From NCBI GenBank assembly GCA_963555705.1, contig OY743180.1, positions 32,396,129 through 32,460,128 of the forward strand: DNA of 64,000 bases, written 5' to 3'. The DNA comes from Ligustrum vulgare. Taxonomy: Eukaryota; Streptophyta; Magnoliopsida; Lamiales; Oleaceae. The position numbers were made by a program, and so were the translations under genes. Under the pieces are notes generated by a model. That model worked only from the letters and a program-made list of their open reading frames with translations, did not search any database and was not told the DNA's origin. This document shows, piece after piece, positions 23,788 to 36,400 of this stretch (position 1 is its first letter; each line of letters begins with the position of its first letter).

Positions 23788-24330
23788 GTCATACGCTTTC
23801 CATTGTTATAATGAAAAACCAGAGTTTACTATTGATGTCAGCTTGTTGAGTCACTCAAGGCTACTCAATGGTAGATATGTTTCTCATTATGAAGTATCAG
23901 ATACTTCTAAACAATGGGTCAGACTTAACCAAAACAACATCATTTTGAGTCAATCAAAAGTGATATAATTTTGGAAGCAATTTATTAAATTCGTATTAAT
24001 TGGTTAATACAAAGTGCCTTCCATTGTTATAGTGAAAAACCAGAATCCACCCTCGATGCGGTTTGTTGAGTCACTCAAGACTGCAAGTGGGAATGTGTGT
24101 TTATCACTATGAAACATAAGATGTTTCTGAACAATGGGTAGAATTTAACCGAAATCTGTCTTTTGTTGAGTCACTCAAGGAGATGAGATTTTGGAGGCAC
24201 AATCAAGTAAATACATAAGATGTGTGATACAAAGAGTTGTCTACTTGATGATCTAGGAGTTACATGGAGATGTGATTGATAGGAGTATCTACCTGGATGT
24301 TTCATTAGAGATTGTTGAGTCACTCAAGGT
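23788..24330. repeat. Diverged repeats with TTGAGTCACTCAA palindromes in copia C
   Basis: Two diverged copies of a roughly 220-bp block start CTTTCCATTGTTATA and CCTTCCATTGTTATA and share GTGAAAAACCAGA-type and AACAATGGGT-type words. Within and after them the palindrome TTGAGTCACTCAA occurs exactly at 23846, 24066, 24166 and 24315, and once with one change at 23945. Its core TGAGTCA is a binding word for some bZIP factors. Being far from the LTR, it is unlikely to be the main promoter. Confidence 0.75.
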
Positions 24331-26140
24331 TCTAATGAAATAAACGGGATCTTAGCCTACTGTGAATCTAACAGGATTCTACGAGATTAATGTTGAGGGT
24401 CATTAATTCAAGTAAAACAGTGGAAGCAATCAATTTAATAAAAGACCTTATTAAATTGATTTATACGTGATAATACATGATTCTATTTTTAATTATTATT
24501 GTTGTTGTATGAGTTTTAAAATTTGAGTTGTTACTTGAACTTACACAGTGCAATTGACACTCTGTAAGTTCATTAGAATGAAATCCTTAAATTGGCGTCG
24601 TCCTCTGAGAAATGATCTCAAAACACGATATGATCGAGAATACTCTTCTCGAACATGCCAATAATAGGAAATTAAATTTATAATTGCGATGCTTCCTTAA
24701 CCGAACTGAAGAAGTGAGAAGTTTTGTGAATCTTCTACTTCAGTTTTCTATTTGATAGAGATTAAATTATCTACTTAGCCAATCGAGTATTAGATATTGA
24801 TAATATACAATGGCTAAAAGTAGAATAATTGCGAAAAATGGTGATGTATCTATTTGTAGGTAACAAAGCAAATGTTGTTTGAACGGCTTAAGAAGCTATC
24901 ACCTATTTTTGCCTTCTCATTCAGTTTAAAATTAGACAATTGTTAATTACAGTTCTTATGAAGAACGAAATTTCCACTTCATGTTTGGACATGAAATAAT
25001 TATCCTATTTAATTAAGAATAATAGTTATTCGTTAACTAAGATGGGATAATATGGAAGTTAGGTAAATAACAAATAGTCTACATTCAATTAATAAGGCAA
25101 AGACAAAGTCACACTTAAATCTGACACTTGACTTATTCAATTAATAGAGATATATGTATATCTCACCTTGGAGGTAAATTGATAAGTCAATTTTCTTTGA
25201 AAAAGGAAAGGTGGGATGGTTGATCCACTGAGCCTGTTACATTCAGATGTAAGCGGGTATATGTTAGAGTAGTCTTTAATCATTAGATAATCATGATTGT
25301 CATTGTTATCTATAATAAAGTTTAAATCTGAAAGTTTGAAAAGTTCAAATAATACAGATATAAATTAGAGTACCAAAATGAGTAAAATATTCTAAGCACA
25401 TAGATTTGATCAAAGTGAAGAATATTTTAAAGTGATTGACTTCAAGATTATGTTATGAGAACATAATTTTCGCATAGATAACTCTTTCACATACGTCTCG
25501 ATACAATGATGCATTTGAAACAACAATGATTACAATTGATGCAATCATTGATGAAGCCACGCAAAATCTCTAAAACATTTTTTTGGAGCGTTGCATTGAA
25601 AACTTTATATTACACACTTAGTCATGTTCCATGATAATCGGTTGATGAAGGTCCATATAAGATATGGATTTAAAAGGTCTAATCTTCCTCGCATTAAGAT
25701 TTAAGACCTCAATACTTATTAGAAGTATACCAGATTTGGATAAGCAATAATCTTAGTCCAATATGTATATTTGAGGGATATCCAAAAGATGGTTGGATAT
25801 TATTTCTACATTCCTATCGAGAAAGAAAGTCTATCTCGAATTTTGTCAATGTCTTGGAGAAATAGTTCATCTAAGAGAAGACAGTGGGAGTAAGAGTAGA
25901 GCATGAAAGAGTTCATGATTACACATATACTTAACCGATTAAATAAGCTCGAATATGTGTTTGCATTGGATGAGGCACAAATCGATGCTTGGGACACAAT
26001 CATTACTTAGGACGTGGTGACGACAAAGAACGCACTAACTCCATGTAAAGACATTAGGATCACGCGTACTCCATTGAGTTACACATCCCTGATTAGTAAT
26101 ATTGTATTAGTCATCAAGGATAATGAGCCTATATTTACAT

Positions 26141-27210
26141 AGTAGCTAAGTCAAGTGTTGACTATACGAGATGGCAGGAAACCATTAAATTTGAGATAAA
26201 AATAAGTTTTGGAACTTATTTGATTCGCTTGAAATGGGTAAGACCCATAGGCTGTAAATACGTTTGCTCTGAATCAATTCGAATTCTGCTTGTAGTAGCA
26301 ACATGATGTAACTATGGGATTTTTGAATCCTTAAACATAGTATACTAGCTACAAATATCTATTATAGATTAAAGCAAGCCTCACGGAGCTAGAATCTTAA
26401 TTTTGATGAGATAATCAAAAAGTTTGATTAATCATGTATGTATATAAAAGGTTAGTGGGAGTATTCAATATTTCTGATACTATATGTAGATGACATATTA
26501 TTGAAAGTTGAGTCTCTAACCTTTAAAGTGAAAGTACAATTATTTTAAATTTCTCTATGATGAATTTGAGAAATAAAACCTTTACTTTGGGAACCAGAAT
26601 CTATAGAGATAGATTAGGAAGGTTGTTTTGATTTCTCAATCCACGTACATAGATGTAATGCTAATGGGGTTAGCATGAGTGAATCCAATGTAGGATTCTA
26701 TCCCAAAAGTCTTGGGGTTAATCTTTTCAAAATGGTGTTTAGAACACGTATTGAGAAAGAATGATGTGGAGAAGATACTTGATTGTTTGACAATAAGATC
26801 TTTTTAAACGCCACAATGTACAACACCTTTTGTATTATTGAGAACTTGAGAAGTACTAAGAATACAGAAGACATGAGGAGAAATGTAGACTTACAGTCTT
26901 TAGGTACAGAGATACCATCCTTCAGTCCGGGAAGGGATGAAGGAAATAGTTAGTCTAATTGCTAATTAACTCATAGCAGTGGTGTGGTCAGTTTGAAATG
27001 GTTCAAATAAGAGAGACCGCTAACTATACAACCGAGACCAAATACATAAGTGCTTGTGAAGCAATCTCGATCGTTAAGTTCATTAGTGAACTATAACTGT
27101 TCCTAGCATTGTAGCTCCAGTAATGAGTACTGTGACGAAAATGGAGCCATCGCGCAAGTGAGGGAACTGGGTCTCATCGATGATCTAAGTATGTATTTAG
27201 GGGCTACTAT
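26141..27210 (+). pseudogene. Copia C reverse transcriptase and RNase H remnant
   Basis: Readable pieces: TRWQETIKFE near 26170 and GCKYV near 26250 (start of RT), LKQASRS followed by a stop then NLNFDE near 26370, and the catalytic FLILYVDDILL near 26470. RNase H gives TTETKYISACEAIS near 27020 and CDENGAIAQV near 27130. Stops and frame changes separate all of them, so no protein can be made. These motifs confirm a Ty1/copia element. Confidence 0.85.
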
Positions 27211-28475
27211 CTTATTCAAAGATTGTAAAAAAAAAATTAGAATTTATGCCCACTAAACCTTGCAAAGGTTGAATATGTGAAGAGTCACATGTCTAAGATC
27301 CACCTGTAAATCCACTATCCCAACAGGAATGTGATTGTCACATAAACTCGTTATGTATAAGATACATGAGTTATTGGATCGAGTGGGAGAATGTCAGTGT
27401 TATGCTCTAAATCCAATAGTTGAGATAGCATAACACATATTATCATTGGTTCAATAAAGGCAGATCTATTATTATATTGAGTTTAACTCATTATTTAAAT
27501 AATAGAGTCCGTAGAGTAAGTTTAATTAACTTGTAAGTTACAAGGTGTTGTGACTGTGAGATACAAGTCATTAATATCTTATTCTAAAATTGTCCCTAGT
27601 TGAAGTAACAGCAAGATACAGATATTGTTGTTACAGTTAGACTAGCATGTGTTGCATTTCTTTCTTATGAAGAAAGTAGCTTATCTCACAAGTTAGAATG
27701 TAGAGGGACATTCGAATGAACACGTGGATGCATTGTTAGATAAATAAAGCATTGGATGACCCGCCTATGGATTCCACATGGATAACTATCCAAGCGTCAG
27801 TGGTGAATCTCTAATGTGCGGTTGTGGATTTGGTCATTTGACTTGAGGACGTCGTAGAATCTTATATGAGGATTACTATGCTTTGGAAAGTGTTGATGTT
27901 GGCTCTTGAGAGGGAGTCATCAGGATGATGCCATACGGGTATAGTGAGAGTCATATGAAGGTTGTGTATGTCCAATAAGAGGATTCGTCACTCCTGGATA
28001 GTAGGAGATTATAACTTGTATTTCACTCACTTAAGTTGATGTAAATTCCTCGGTCGGGGTGAAGTTATGAGTTGAAAAAGGTGTTTTTAGTCATAACAAG
28101 ATCAAATAAGATAAGAAGTGAATAACATAATTGGTTGAAATGAGATTGACGCTATCCATATATCTTAACCAATTGAGTTGTATTGATGAAGGGATTGTAT
28201 TTCCACAGTAACTGCACATGAACTGGTCTTGTCATGCCACATGATTTTTCTTTTCACATGGATTGCCTTGATACATTGCTAGATGTCAATCTAGGACGGC
28301 GGCGTGAATTAATCGATCTTGGTGAGTCGATGATGAATTAGAAATAGAGATTTAAATTCATCTTATTCCAATCAGATTGGAATAATAATAATAACACGAC
28401 ATTTGCCATCGTGAATGGAACCTAATGGGTCACACACAAAAGACGAGAATTAAATATCTGGAATTGGATCTTGTC

Positions 28476-28487
28476 CAAGTGGGAGAT
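28476..28487 (+). other. purine tract of copia C
   Basis: CCAAGTGGGAGAT-type tract directly before the 3' LTR start TGTTAGAATT, the usual plus-strand primer of copia elements. Confidence 0.85.
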
Positions 28488-28969
28488 TGTTAGAATTAAT
28501 GTACAAGCCCAATTGTTGGGCCGGACTTTACAATTAGATTAATTAATATGATTAATTAATCAAGACCCATTAAAAGCCCTATTGTCACTAAGGTTAGGGT
28601 TTTGAGGTGCACATATTAATATGTGCACTATTGTAGAGAAATCATGAGAATCGCTTTTCTGTAATATTCTAGCGCATGATTTTTCTCTTGCTAGCACAAA
28701 GAGAAAAATCAATTCTCTCGAATCCATTCCAAAGGTTGGAGATTGATGGAGTTTCAGAATCAACTCGCTGTGTGGATTTCTGTTAGAGGCTGGACAATTG
28801 GACAGCTGGTGGTGACAAGTTTGTACCTCCTATTTCAGATCTCAGATTCACGGCATTCATCAAAAGGTATTAATCTAATCACAAATTCTATCTAAGTGCA
28901 AGGTTGATACGGGCTATGGTTTCGTTTTTGTTTAATTTCCGCTGTGCATATATGTATCGAAACCTTACA
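28488..28969 (+). repeat. 3' LTR of copia C
   Basis: 482 bp, about ten substitutions and one extra A relative to the left LTR. It ends AACCTTACA and is followed by the GTCAC duplication (28970-28974), after which the CACTA-1 gene resumes. Confidence 0.96.
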
Positions 28970-29188
28970 GTCACAGCTCCTCCTAAAATTTTGCAAGAGT
29001 TAGAAATTCTTAGACAACGAAATAATGAGAAGGATAAAGCTATTATTGAGCTTACACAGCATCTTGAACAACACGCATTACTTATCTAGAGCCTTACTGC
29101 ACGAATGGATTTAAGTCAACATCCTCATGTAGAATCAACCAATGATCCACCTCCACCGCCGCCATCAGTTGGTGCTTCTTTAATGTGA
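28970..29188 (+). pseudogene. Transposase_24-like CACTA gene, 3' part
   Basis: Resumes the gene split by copia C. After the duplicated GTCAC it reads KILQELEILRQRNNEKDKA, a heptad-like coiled-coil stretch typical of the C-terminus of this family, then a TAG near 29087 and a Pro-rich end closing at TGA 29186-29188. Continuity across the insertion supports the join but the gene also has stops of its own. Confidence 0.82.
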
Positions 29189-29403
29189 TTATATTGTTGA
29201 AGTTACAAGAAAAATATGGGAACTTATATTTTTGTGTTAAGTTTTAGATATTTGTGGTTTTCTATTTACTATTACTTTTTTGTTATGAATGCAATTACAA
29301 TTTACCTTTTGCAGTATACATTTTTTTTTTAATTTTTCTTAATATCAATATTGTTGATATAAATGTGGCTATCGAACTCTGAATTGAAACATTTGGTAGA
29401 TTA

Positions 29404-30210
29404 TTAGCAGGTGTAAAAAAATTGGTTACTAAAGACATTTATTAACATAAGATTCAGCAACCAAAGTTTGGTTGGTAAATGCCTTTCTACAACCACATTT
29501 TGGTTGCTAGACCATATGGATATTTTATTTTTAATATTCATTGACCAATTTTGTAGTTGAAGCTTATGAAGAAAATCCTTCAACGACCAAAACTTGGTCT
29601 CAAAAGCCATACTTTCAGCGACCACAAATTGGTCCAAGGAATTTGCTAACATTGGTCCAGGTAGGTGTATCTTCAAGAACCAAAGATTGGTCACTAAAGG
29701 CTAAGCATTAGCGACCAATTTTAAGATGGTCACTGAATGTGCATTTGATCATTTGGTCGCTATTTTTATATATTAGCGACCAACCAAATGTTGTTCGCTA
29801 AAATAGTTGGACGAAAATTTACATGATTTTTATGACGTTTCAGTGACCAACCAATGTGGTCGCTGACATTTTTGGTTGCTGGAAGGTAAGTATTAGCGAC
29901 CACACTTTGGTCTCTGAACGGTAAGCATTAGCGACCAAATTTAAGGCGGTCTTTAAATGTGAACCTTTTACAACCAAATATGGTACCTTAATTTGTTATA
30001 TACATCTACCGATTCAAGAGACATATTTGGTCACTGAAAATTCAAAGTTTTAGCAACCATCATGACTTGGTCTCTAAAGATTTTTAGCGACGGCGAATTA
30101 GAGACCATTGTGCGACCACGATTTATTGGTCGTTGAAGACATTCAGCGACCATAAAATAGCCTTTAGTGACCAAAAAAATTGGTCGTTGGAGACCTTTTC
30201 TTTTTGTAGT
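29404..30210. repeat. Right subterminal repeats of CACTA-1
   Basis: Many direct and inverted copies of AGCGACCAA / TTGGTCGCT, for example near 29709, 29773, 29892, 29927, 30120 and 30147, spaced about 20-60 bp. In En/Spm elements such repeats bind the second transposon protein. The block stops at the terminus near 30211. Confidence 0.88.
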
Positions 30211-30714
30211 ATAACACAAATTTCATTGATATCATTTTTATCCAAAAAAGATTTTGAATAAGACTTACAATGTTTCTGATGTAATCGTTCCCCATTCATT
30301 CACGTAAACAATGACGTTGGGATGTATAATAACAGTGCTACAAAATAAGGGTGCATTCGACGGCCCATTAAATTTATTATAATTGATTATTTGTGTTTTC
30401 TAAATAAAATGCGTGGTTAAAAATTGGAGAGAGAAAATATATAATTAAAAAGTGATTTGAGAAATTGTACAATTTAATTTGTAGTTTAAACCACAGTTGT
30501 CCAACACAGGCTAAAATTTAAATAATATGTTAACTATAGGTTGTAAAACAAACATCTAATCGTATCCAAACATCCTTCACTTAGTTTAATTAAATAAATT
30601 GGCCTTGTAAATGACGCTTAAAGGTTTACACATTCAATTTTGTGTTGCAAAGATTTATGTTTTTCAAATTCTAAACAAACACAATATGCTAACTTAGGAG
30701 ATCCTTCTGTTCAC
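30211..30714. other. short spacer between CACTA-1 and Athila LTR
   Basis: About 500 bp of AT-rich DNA without recognised features, possibly the older host or repeat DNA that both elements entered. Confidence 0.4.
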
Positions 30715-32149
30715 TGATATCTTGCGAAGCGAAATATCTCCGCAAGTGTACGGGTCGTGAAGAGTAGTAAAAATGGACCTAGAAGTCCAGAATGTCGTCC
30801 CTCAGAGACTGCTTACTAATTACCGAAATATGTAAATTCTTATCTTTATTTGAACCAATAAATGAATTTTGATTGTTTAAACTGAAATTTAGAACTATAA
30901 CTAAAAGATTAAAAATTTGCATAGGATTGAGATTTCAAGATTGCTTTTGTTTTAAAATATGGTTGTATGCAGTTGGGATTCACGAGTTCACCTAGCCAGT
31001 TAAATCGATTCCAATTCTAGATTTTATTTTCTAAATATGTGTTCAATCAAATTCACTAATTCACATTGAGATTCCTCTCTCGAGTTTAAATCAATCCTAT
31101 CTAAATAAGTCAACATTGTATCTCTACAGAGGGTCTGAATATTCCTTGTCTAGAAGCATTACATGCAAGAATTCACACACGATCGCACTAATCACAAGGG
31201 TATATATCTATCTCTCGTTCAATTAACCGATTTATTACCTAGATCTATTATATTAACTCACCTCTTGGATTATGGAAATAACACATAAAATCATGAAAGA
31301 GTGGCCAGTTCATTCACGCATTAAACACAATACTAAATCAACACATGCATTGAAGCGTTAAAACAATGAATATGGAATTAAAGTAATTGATTAGGCTAAA
31401 TCGTTCATCCCAACGTTAAGATTAGTTACACATCATGAATAAAGAACAAAAATAATGAAAATAATACTCAAACATAAGCAAATATGAAATTAACGACAAG
31501 AAAAGAAGTCTTGCACCAAGAGTCAAGTTCCCGTGTTAATCTTCTAAATTCCACCGCTTTTTTCCGTGATTAGATCTCCCTCAAGTTTGATGTAGAATCA
31601 CCAAGAATTGTCTGGTATTAGGCTCAGTAAAGGTTAGACACTCGTCGCCTCTCGCGCTCAATATATATCTTAGGTTAAAATTCTCGAGTAAATTCTGTCA
31701 AAATCGCGCAAAAAGCCCAAACTAGGCCTAGTCGGAAGCCCACGCGATCGTGTGGTCAAGAGTCCAGCGATCGCGTGGCAATGCTATTTTCATCTCTGCC
31801 TCAAAATTTCGCCTATGTCATGATCTCTACATGGTGGAAGAGGCGAGCGCGAATGGAGGATTTCAGAGGCGAATCTCCATCTTTTCTTTGCCTTTCAAGT
31901 TAGTCCCCTGGTTTTATTTGCGCGGTGCATCCTCAACTTCTAATTTGACCACTTTGACCCCAAAAATTATGTTTCTCTTCAATTGTATTACTTTTCACCT
32001 TTATTTCCCGCAATTTCTTCCTTGTTCCTCTTTTTGAATAAAATCTGAAATAACAACAATTAAACACAATTTAGGTAGAATATATTCATAAAACACAATG
32101 ATATATCCTAGTTTTGACATATATCTAAGTGTATAAAATACACTTATCA
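30715..32149 (-). repeat. 3' LTR of the Athila-type element
   Basis: About 1435 bp with ends TGATATC...CTTATCA, i.e. TGATAAG...ATATCA on the minus strand. The left part holds CTCCGCAAGTGTACGGGTCG, common near the end of LTRs in this group. The five bases before it are TTCAC; the matching right-hand duplication was lost with the 5' LTR. Confidence 0.8.
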
Positions 32150-32751
32150 AGTACCTTCAAACTAGAATTATTGTTCGTCCTCGAACAAACTAGATAAAGA
32201 AATTAGTTTTTTTTGGAATTAAAATAATTGGCATACCAAAATTGCCTTAGGTTCGTCTCAAACGTCCACCAGTGGAGAAATAATTAGACAACATGACAAA
32301 AATCATTTTTACTTGCTTAATTCCCAACTTATCTTGTGTGTGTGTGAATAGCCAAGATTAAACACATACTCATATCAAGATCCATTCAACACAGTGTGGC
32401 TACAAATGCATAATCCTAGATCCCAAGTGATTAGACTATGCTATTCTATCAATTCCTTGCAACTCTCAGGTATGATCACTTCCTTATTGCTTTTCTCTCT
32501 AATCTCCCTGTTCCTTCTATTCTAGTTGCTTCTAAACATAAATCATTTGCATTTTTCCACACCAAGTGGTCAGAATTGCCTAAGTCTGCCCAAACAATCA
32601 ATGGTAAGCAGTTCCCTAGTCCATGCCTTATGCATCAAAATCTCAACCAACAAGCTTATACCATGTTAATTTTTTTTTTTTTTTTAAATGGATGACTTTT
32701 TTGTTCATTTCCATGTCTTTTACCATCTTTGTGTAGAACTTTTCATACTTT

Positions 32752-33035
32752 CTTTCTAATTGACCCCTGTAGTGAGCTTTAGGTCGATGACTCCCAAGCC
32801 AGACGACTTTAGGGCACCAGGTTTGAAAGACCCCTCAGACTTACTTACTTGAGTCAAAAAGGCTTAAACAGAAAAGTTAAAGATGTAATATTGTCTTATG
32901 TGTAAGTCCAATCTCCGTACTTGCTTTCTAATTGACCCCTGTAGCGAGCTTTAGGTCGATGACTCCCAAGCCTGACAACTTTAGGGCACCAGGTTTGAAA
33001 GACCCCTCAGACTTACTTACTCGAGTCAAAAAGGC
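32752..33035. repeat. tandem duplication in the Athila 3' UTR
   Basis: Two copies, starting near 32752 and 32924, share CTTTCTAATTGACCCCTGTA and GACCCCTCAGACTTACTTAC with only a few changes. Two copies only. Confidence 0.85.
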
Positions 33036-33431
33036 ATTTGAAGAGCAGAATAAGACTTTCAGCATTTTTCTATTTTTATGCTGGAAATGGTTTATACCCA
33101 TTGACCAAGACCTTTTCAACAAATGACACATTTCAGGAACTACAGACCATTAAAAGTTCAAACCTACCTTCGCCACTTCTCCCCACCCCCAAACTGCTCA
33201 TGAGCAAGTTTAGGTTCTAAGTTAATGGCTGGGATATCTAAATCTAAGTTCAGGAATCATACAGTCAAACCTAGGTCAAAAATTTAAAATTACCCCACAT
33301 ATATTAAATAAACATATCCACGAGTAATTATTCGATTCTGGCTATGTGCATCAGATAAAGGCAAGTCGAACATAAAGAAGTAATTCTCAAAATAGCAAAA
33401 GAGCATGATGTCCAAAGTTTATCCCCCAGCA

Positions 33432-33436
33432 GAAAG
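33432..33436. repeat. target-site duplication (left) of element B
   Basis: GAAAG before TGTAGCGCCCC, repeated at 43572-43576 after CGCTATA. Confidence 0.95.
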
Positions 33437-36400
33437 TGTAGCGCCCCGAGTTCCGTATACCCGATTCACTACGTCATTTTCTGTCTAAATTTTTCGAATA
33501 ATATTTTTGCGGAAGAAATAATTGAAATTCATTTTTTGGCAACATTAAATAAACTGTAATGGCCGCTAAAATTGAAAACATTTATGAAACCATTTGAAAT
33601 AGTAAATCGAACCATTAATATTGTAAAGAAATTGCCAATATCATAATTTCTCAAATAAATGAACTTCTCTAAATTATTCGATTGTTTGGAAAATACGGAA
33701 ATCATTAACGTCAAACTTTCAACCGTTCAACGATTATTGCCACCATCATTCATCGCTCGCCACCGTCTCCGAAATCTGCAAAACTGTTAAAAGTAGGGTG
33801 AGTATTTCATGGGGGAAATACTCAGTAGACTCATCGCGAATTAATTTAATTTATAAGATGATTAAACACATAAATCCCTGCTCTTTATAAAACGGGCATT
33901 GATAGAGCTTCTTTATAAAACTGCTCTTGATAAAACTCATATTGTGCATTACAGCACGGGACATATTTTGCAAATCATAGGCTCTTTGAAAATAGCTCTT
34001 TGAAAACCATATACTTATAAAAACATTTTAATTATGCCAAGCATAATTTCTTTTGAAAGCATAACATAAGATAGGATTGAAATCCTTATAAACATAAGAA
34101 GACACAAGAACTTTACCGAACTTAGGTGGCAAGAATTCTTATGCAGTAAAATCATAATAACAGTAAGTTTTCATCATAACATAGGATAATATCGAAATCC
34201 TCATAAACATAAGAATTTTACCGAACTTAGGTGGTAAGAATTCTTATGTAGTAAGTATACCAAGCATAATTTTCTGAAATTCATAGGGATCAATTGCATC
34301 ATAACATAAGATAGGATCGAAATCCTCATAAACATATGCGACAGGAATTTTACCGAACTTAGGTGGTAAATCCTCATAAACATATGGAAAGATAGGAATT
34401 TTACCGAACTTCGTGGCAAATCCTCATAAACATAGGAGACACAAGAATGTTACCGAACTTAGGTGGCAAGAATTCTTATGTGTAGCGCTACTAAAACTCC
34501 GGTCCCCTTAACATATCATAACTTATCATATGGGACCCAAAACAATCTTGGTAGATTGATTTCATAGCAATGATCCAAAAAAACATTTTCGTGAAGCATA
34601 GGGTATACTTACTTTTCGTAAAAACATAAAGTATATTTTCTTTTCATAAAAACATACTTACATTTCATAACAACATAAGGTATATTTACCTTTCATAAAA
34701 ACATACTTGTTTTTCTTAAAAATTGACTTTCACAAGTCACATGACATTCATATGAAATCATAATTTAAATCAATTAATAAGTGCGAGTCTACCTCAAATC
34801 CGACGAGTGCAAAGTTGAGCGGGAATGACTTCAATTTCTTTAAATTCTCCGTACGCTTCGTCTTAAGCCAATAAGTCACTTTAGTATATCGAATATATAG
34901 TTCAAAATGATAAATTATAATTTGAGGACTAAAATTGATGTTTTGAAAGTTGAGGGACTAAAATGAATACTTTTGAAAGTTGAGGGATTAAAATGAATAC
35001 TTTTGAAACTTGAGCTTAAAATAAAGTAAATCAGCAGGGACTGAATTGATCAGAATTTTAAAATGAAAGGGCTGATTAAAATCATTTAAAACTTAAGGGC
35101 TGAAATTGATGTTTTGAAACATGGGGACTGAAATGAATAACTTTAAAAACTTCAGGGACCAAGCTGTAATTTCTGAAAGTTATCAAATATATCTTCTCTT
35201 CCTTTCACGTTTCAGATCAAAGAGCCAGGGAGTGAGACGAGAGACGACGGCTGAAAAAAAACTGGCGATCGACTACTTTCAGTCAAGGTTGCCGCGAGCC
35301 AAACGCCGGCGGTGGTTCGGCGATGGTTCGGCCATCATGTGGTGGTGATTTAGGCTAGGTTTTGGTGTTGATTCGAGGTGAATCCAAGGCTCAAGCTCTG
35401 ATCTAGATTGCGATTTCCGGTGACAAATCCGGTCACTGGCAGTCGGCGTCGAGGTAAGTCTTTGGTTTAGTTGATTTTGGGTTTTTTTTTTGATTTGTGA
35501 GGAGCAGTCGTTGGCCTGTGATTTGAGATTCTGCGTGACAGTGATGATTGATGATGTTTGCTGGGTGTTTTGAAAATATGGAATTTAATTGGTGATCTGC
35601 AAATTGATGGTGATGGAACTAATTCCGGTGGTGGTTTAACCTGTGGTTTGATAGATGGCTGTGGTGGTTCGAATTGTGCAGGTGATGGGGCCTGCTGTGA
35701 TTGTGTTTGAAAATTGATTGAAGTTCTTAGAAATGAGGTGGTTTCTGAAATTCTGCAGAGTGTTTGAACGTGAAGGTGGTGGTGGCTGCAAGTGGTGACT
35801 GGATGATGGTTATGGTGGTGGCTATGGCTACTGCTGGGTGGAGATGAAATTGGAGGTTTGTGGTGATACAGATACGGTGGTGAATTATAGTGGTTTGGTA
35901 GTTTGACAGTGGTGATGCAGATGATGATACATAGGTTTCGTGGTTGTGGTTTGGGGCTGCAACTGGATTGAGGATTGTTGGTTGACAGATTGATTTCAGT
36001 GTGATGAATTCGATTGAAGCAGTCTGTTGGTTTGGAGTTCAATCTGGGCAGTAGAAGATGCTTAGCAGTGAATGGCTGTGAGTTAGTGGATTGATATAAT
36101 GATGGAAAAGCTGTGGTGGTATTAAGGTAGATGGAAATGAAATTGTGATTTGATTAGTGGAGAATTTGGTATAGGAACATAATGATGCTTGGTTTTGCAG
36201 TGTGTGGTGAGGGTTGATAGCTGGAGATGGAGATGAAGCTATAAAGTGGATGCACATGGAAGGTTTGGGAATCTTATGAGATTGAAAGTAGATGGGAGTA
36301 GGTGGAGGGAATGATGAAAATGGACCAGGTTGGAGTTTTGAATTAGAATAGGTGTAATGTCTATATGATAATTGCTTTGTTTATTGTGGAATTTAGGTGG

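Larger units (their letters stand above)
22345..26140 (+). pseudogene. Copia C leader and unreadable gag-to-integrase region
   Basis: This part of copia C resumes after element A with GAGAGGCGGCGTCGG. It is AT-rich with no sustained reading frame. It includes the repeat blocks listed separately. Gag, protease and integrase should lie here by position, but I could not recognise their motifs, so this is an assignment by context. Confidence 0.45.
11489..28969 (+). mobile_element. copia C: Ty1/copia element carrying a nested insertion
   Basis: Two direct LTRs (11489-11969 and 28488-28969) begin TGTTAGAATT and end AACCTTACA. They are followed by a tRNA-iMet primer site on the left and preceded by a purine tract on the right, with GTCAC target duplications outside. 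The two LTRs differ at about ten substitutions and one single-base indel, roughly 2 percent, so the insertion is moderately young. Internal coding is nevertheless full of stops. Element A (12408-22339) sits in its leader. Without element A the copy would be about 7.5 kb. Confidence 0.95.
5503..30210 (+). mobile_element. CACTA (En/Spm-type) DNA transposon, interrupted, left end not found
   Basis: Two broken genes in the usual plant CACTA order (TNP2-like, then Transposase_24-like) are followed by a right-hand block of AGCGACCAA subterminal repeats. The element ends CTTTTTGTAGTA near 30211; read on the other strand this is TACTACAAAAAG, one base from the common plant CACTA terminus CACTACAAAAAG. 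A 17.5-kb copia insertion with a clean 5-bp target duplication splits the second gene. The start given is the first recognised codon, because no left terminal repeat was identified. Without the nested insertions the element would be about 7.2 kb. Confidence 0.85.
32150..33436 (-). other. Athila 3' untranslated region, part 1
   Basis: Between LTR and element B. It begins with minus-strand TCTAGTTTGAAGGTACT, a weak purine tract. It contains a diverged tandem duplication of about 110 bp with period near 172 bp (32752 and 32924), sharing GGGCACCAGGTTTGAAAGAC. No ORF is convincing. Confidence 0.7.

Noticed and set aside
35467..36042. 191-codon minus-strand ORF in the element B LTR, repeated at 42177-42752
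   Set aside because: Also a His/Ser/Pro-rich product of GGTGGT/GATGAT composition, and duplicated only because the LTR is duplicated.
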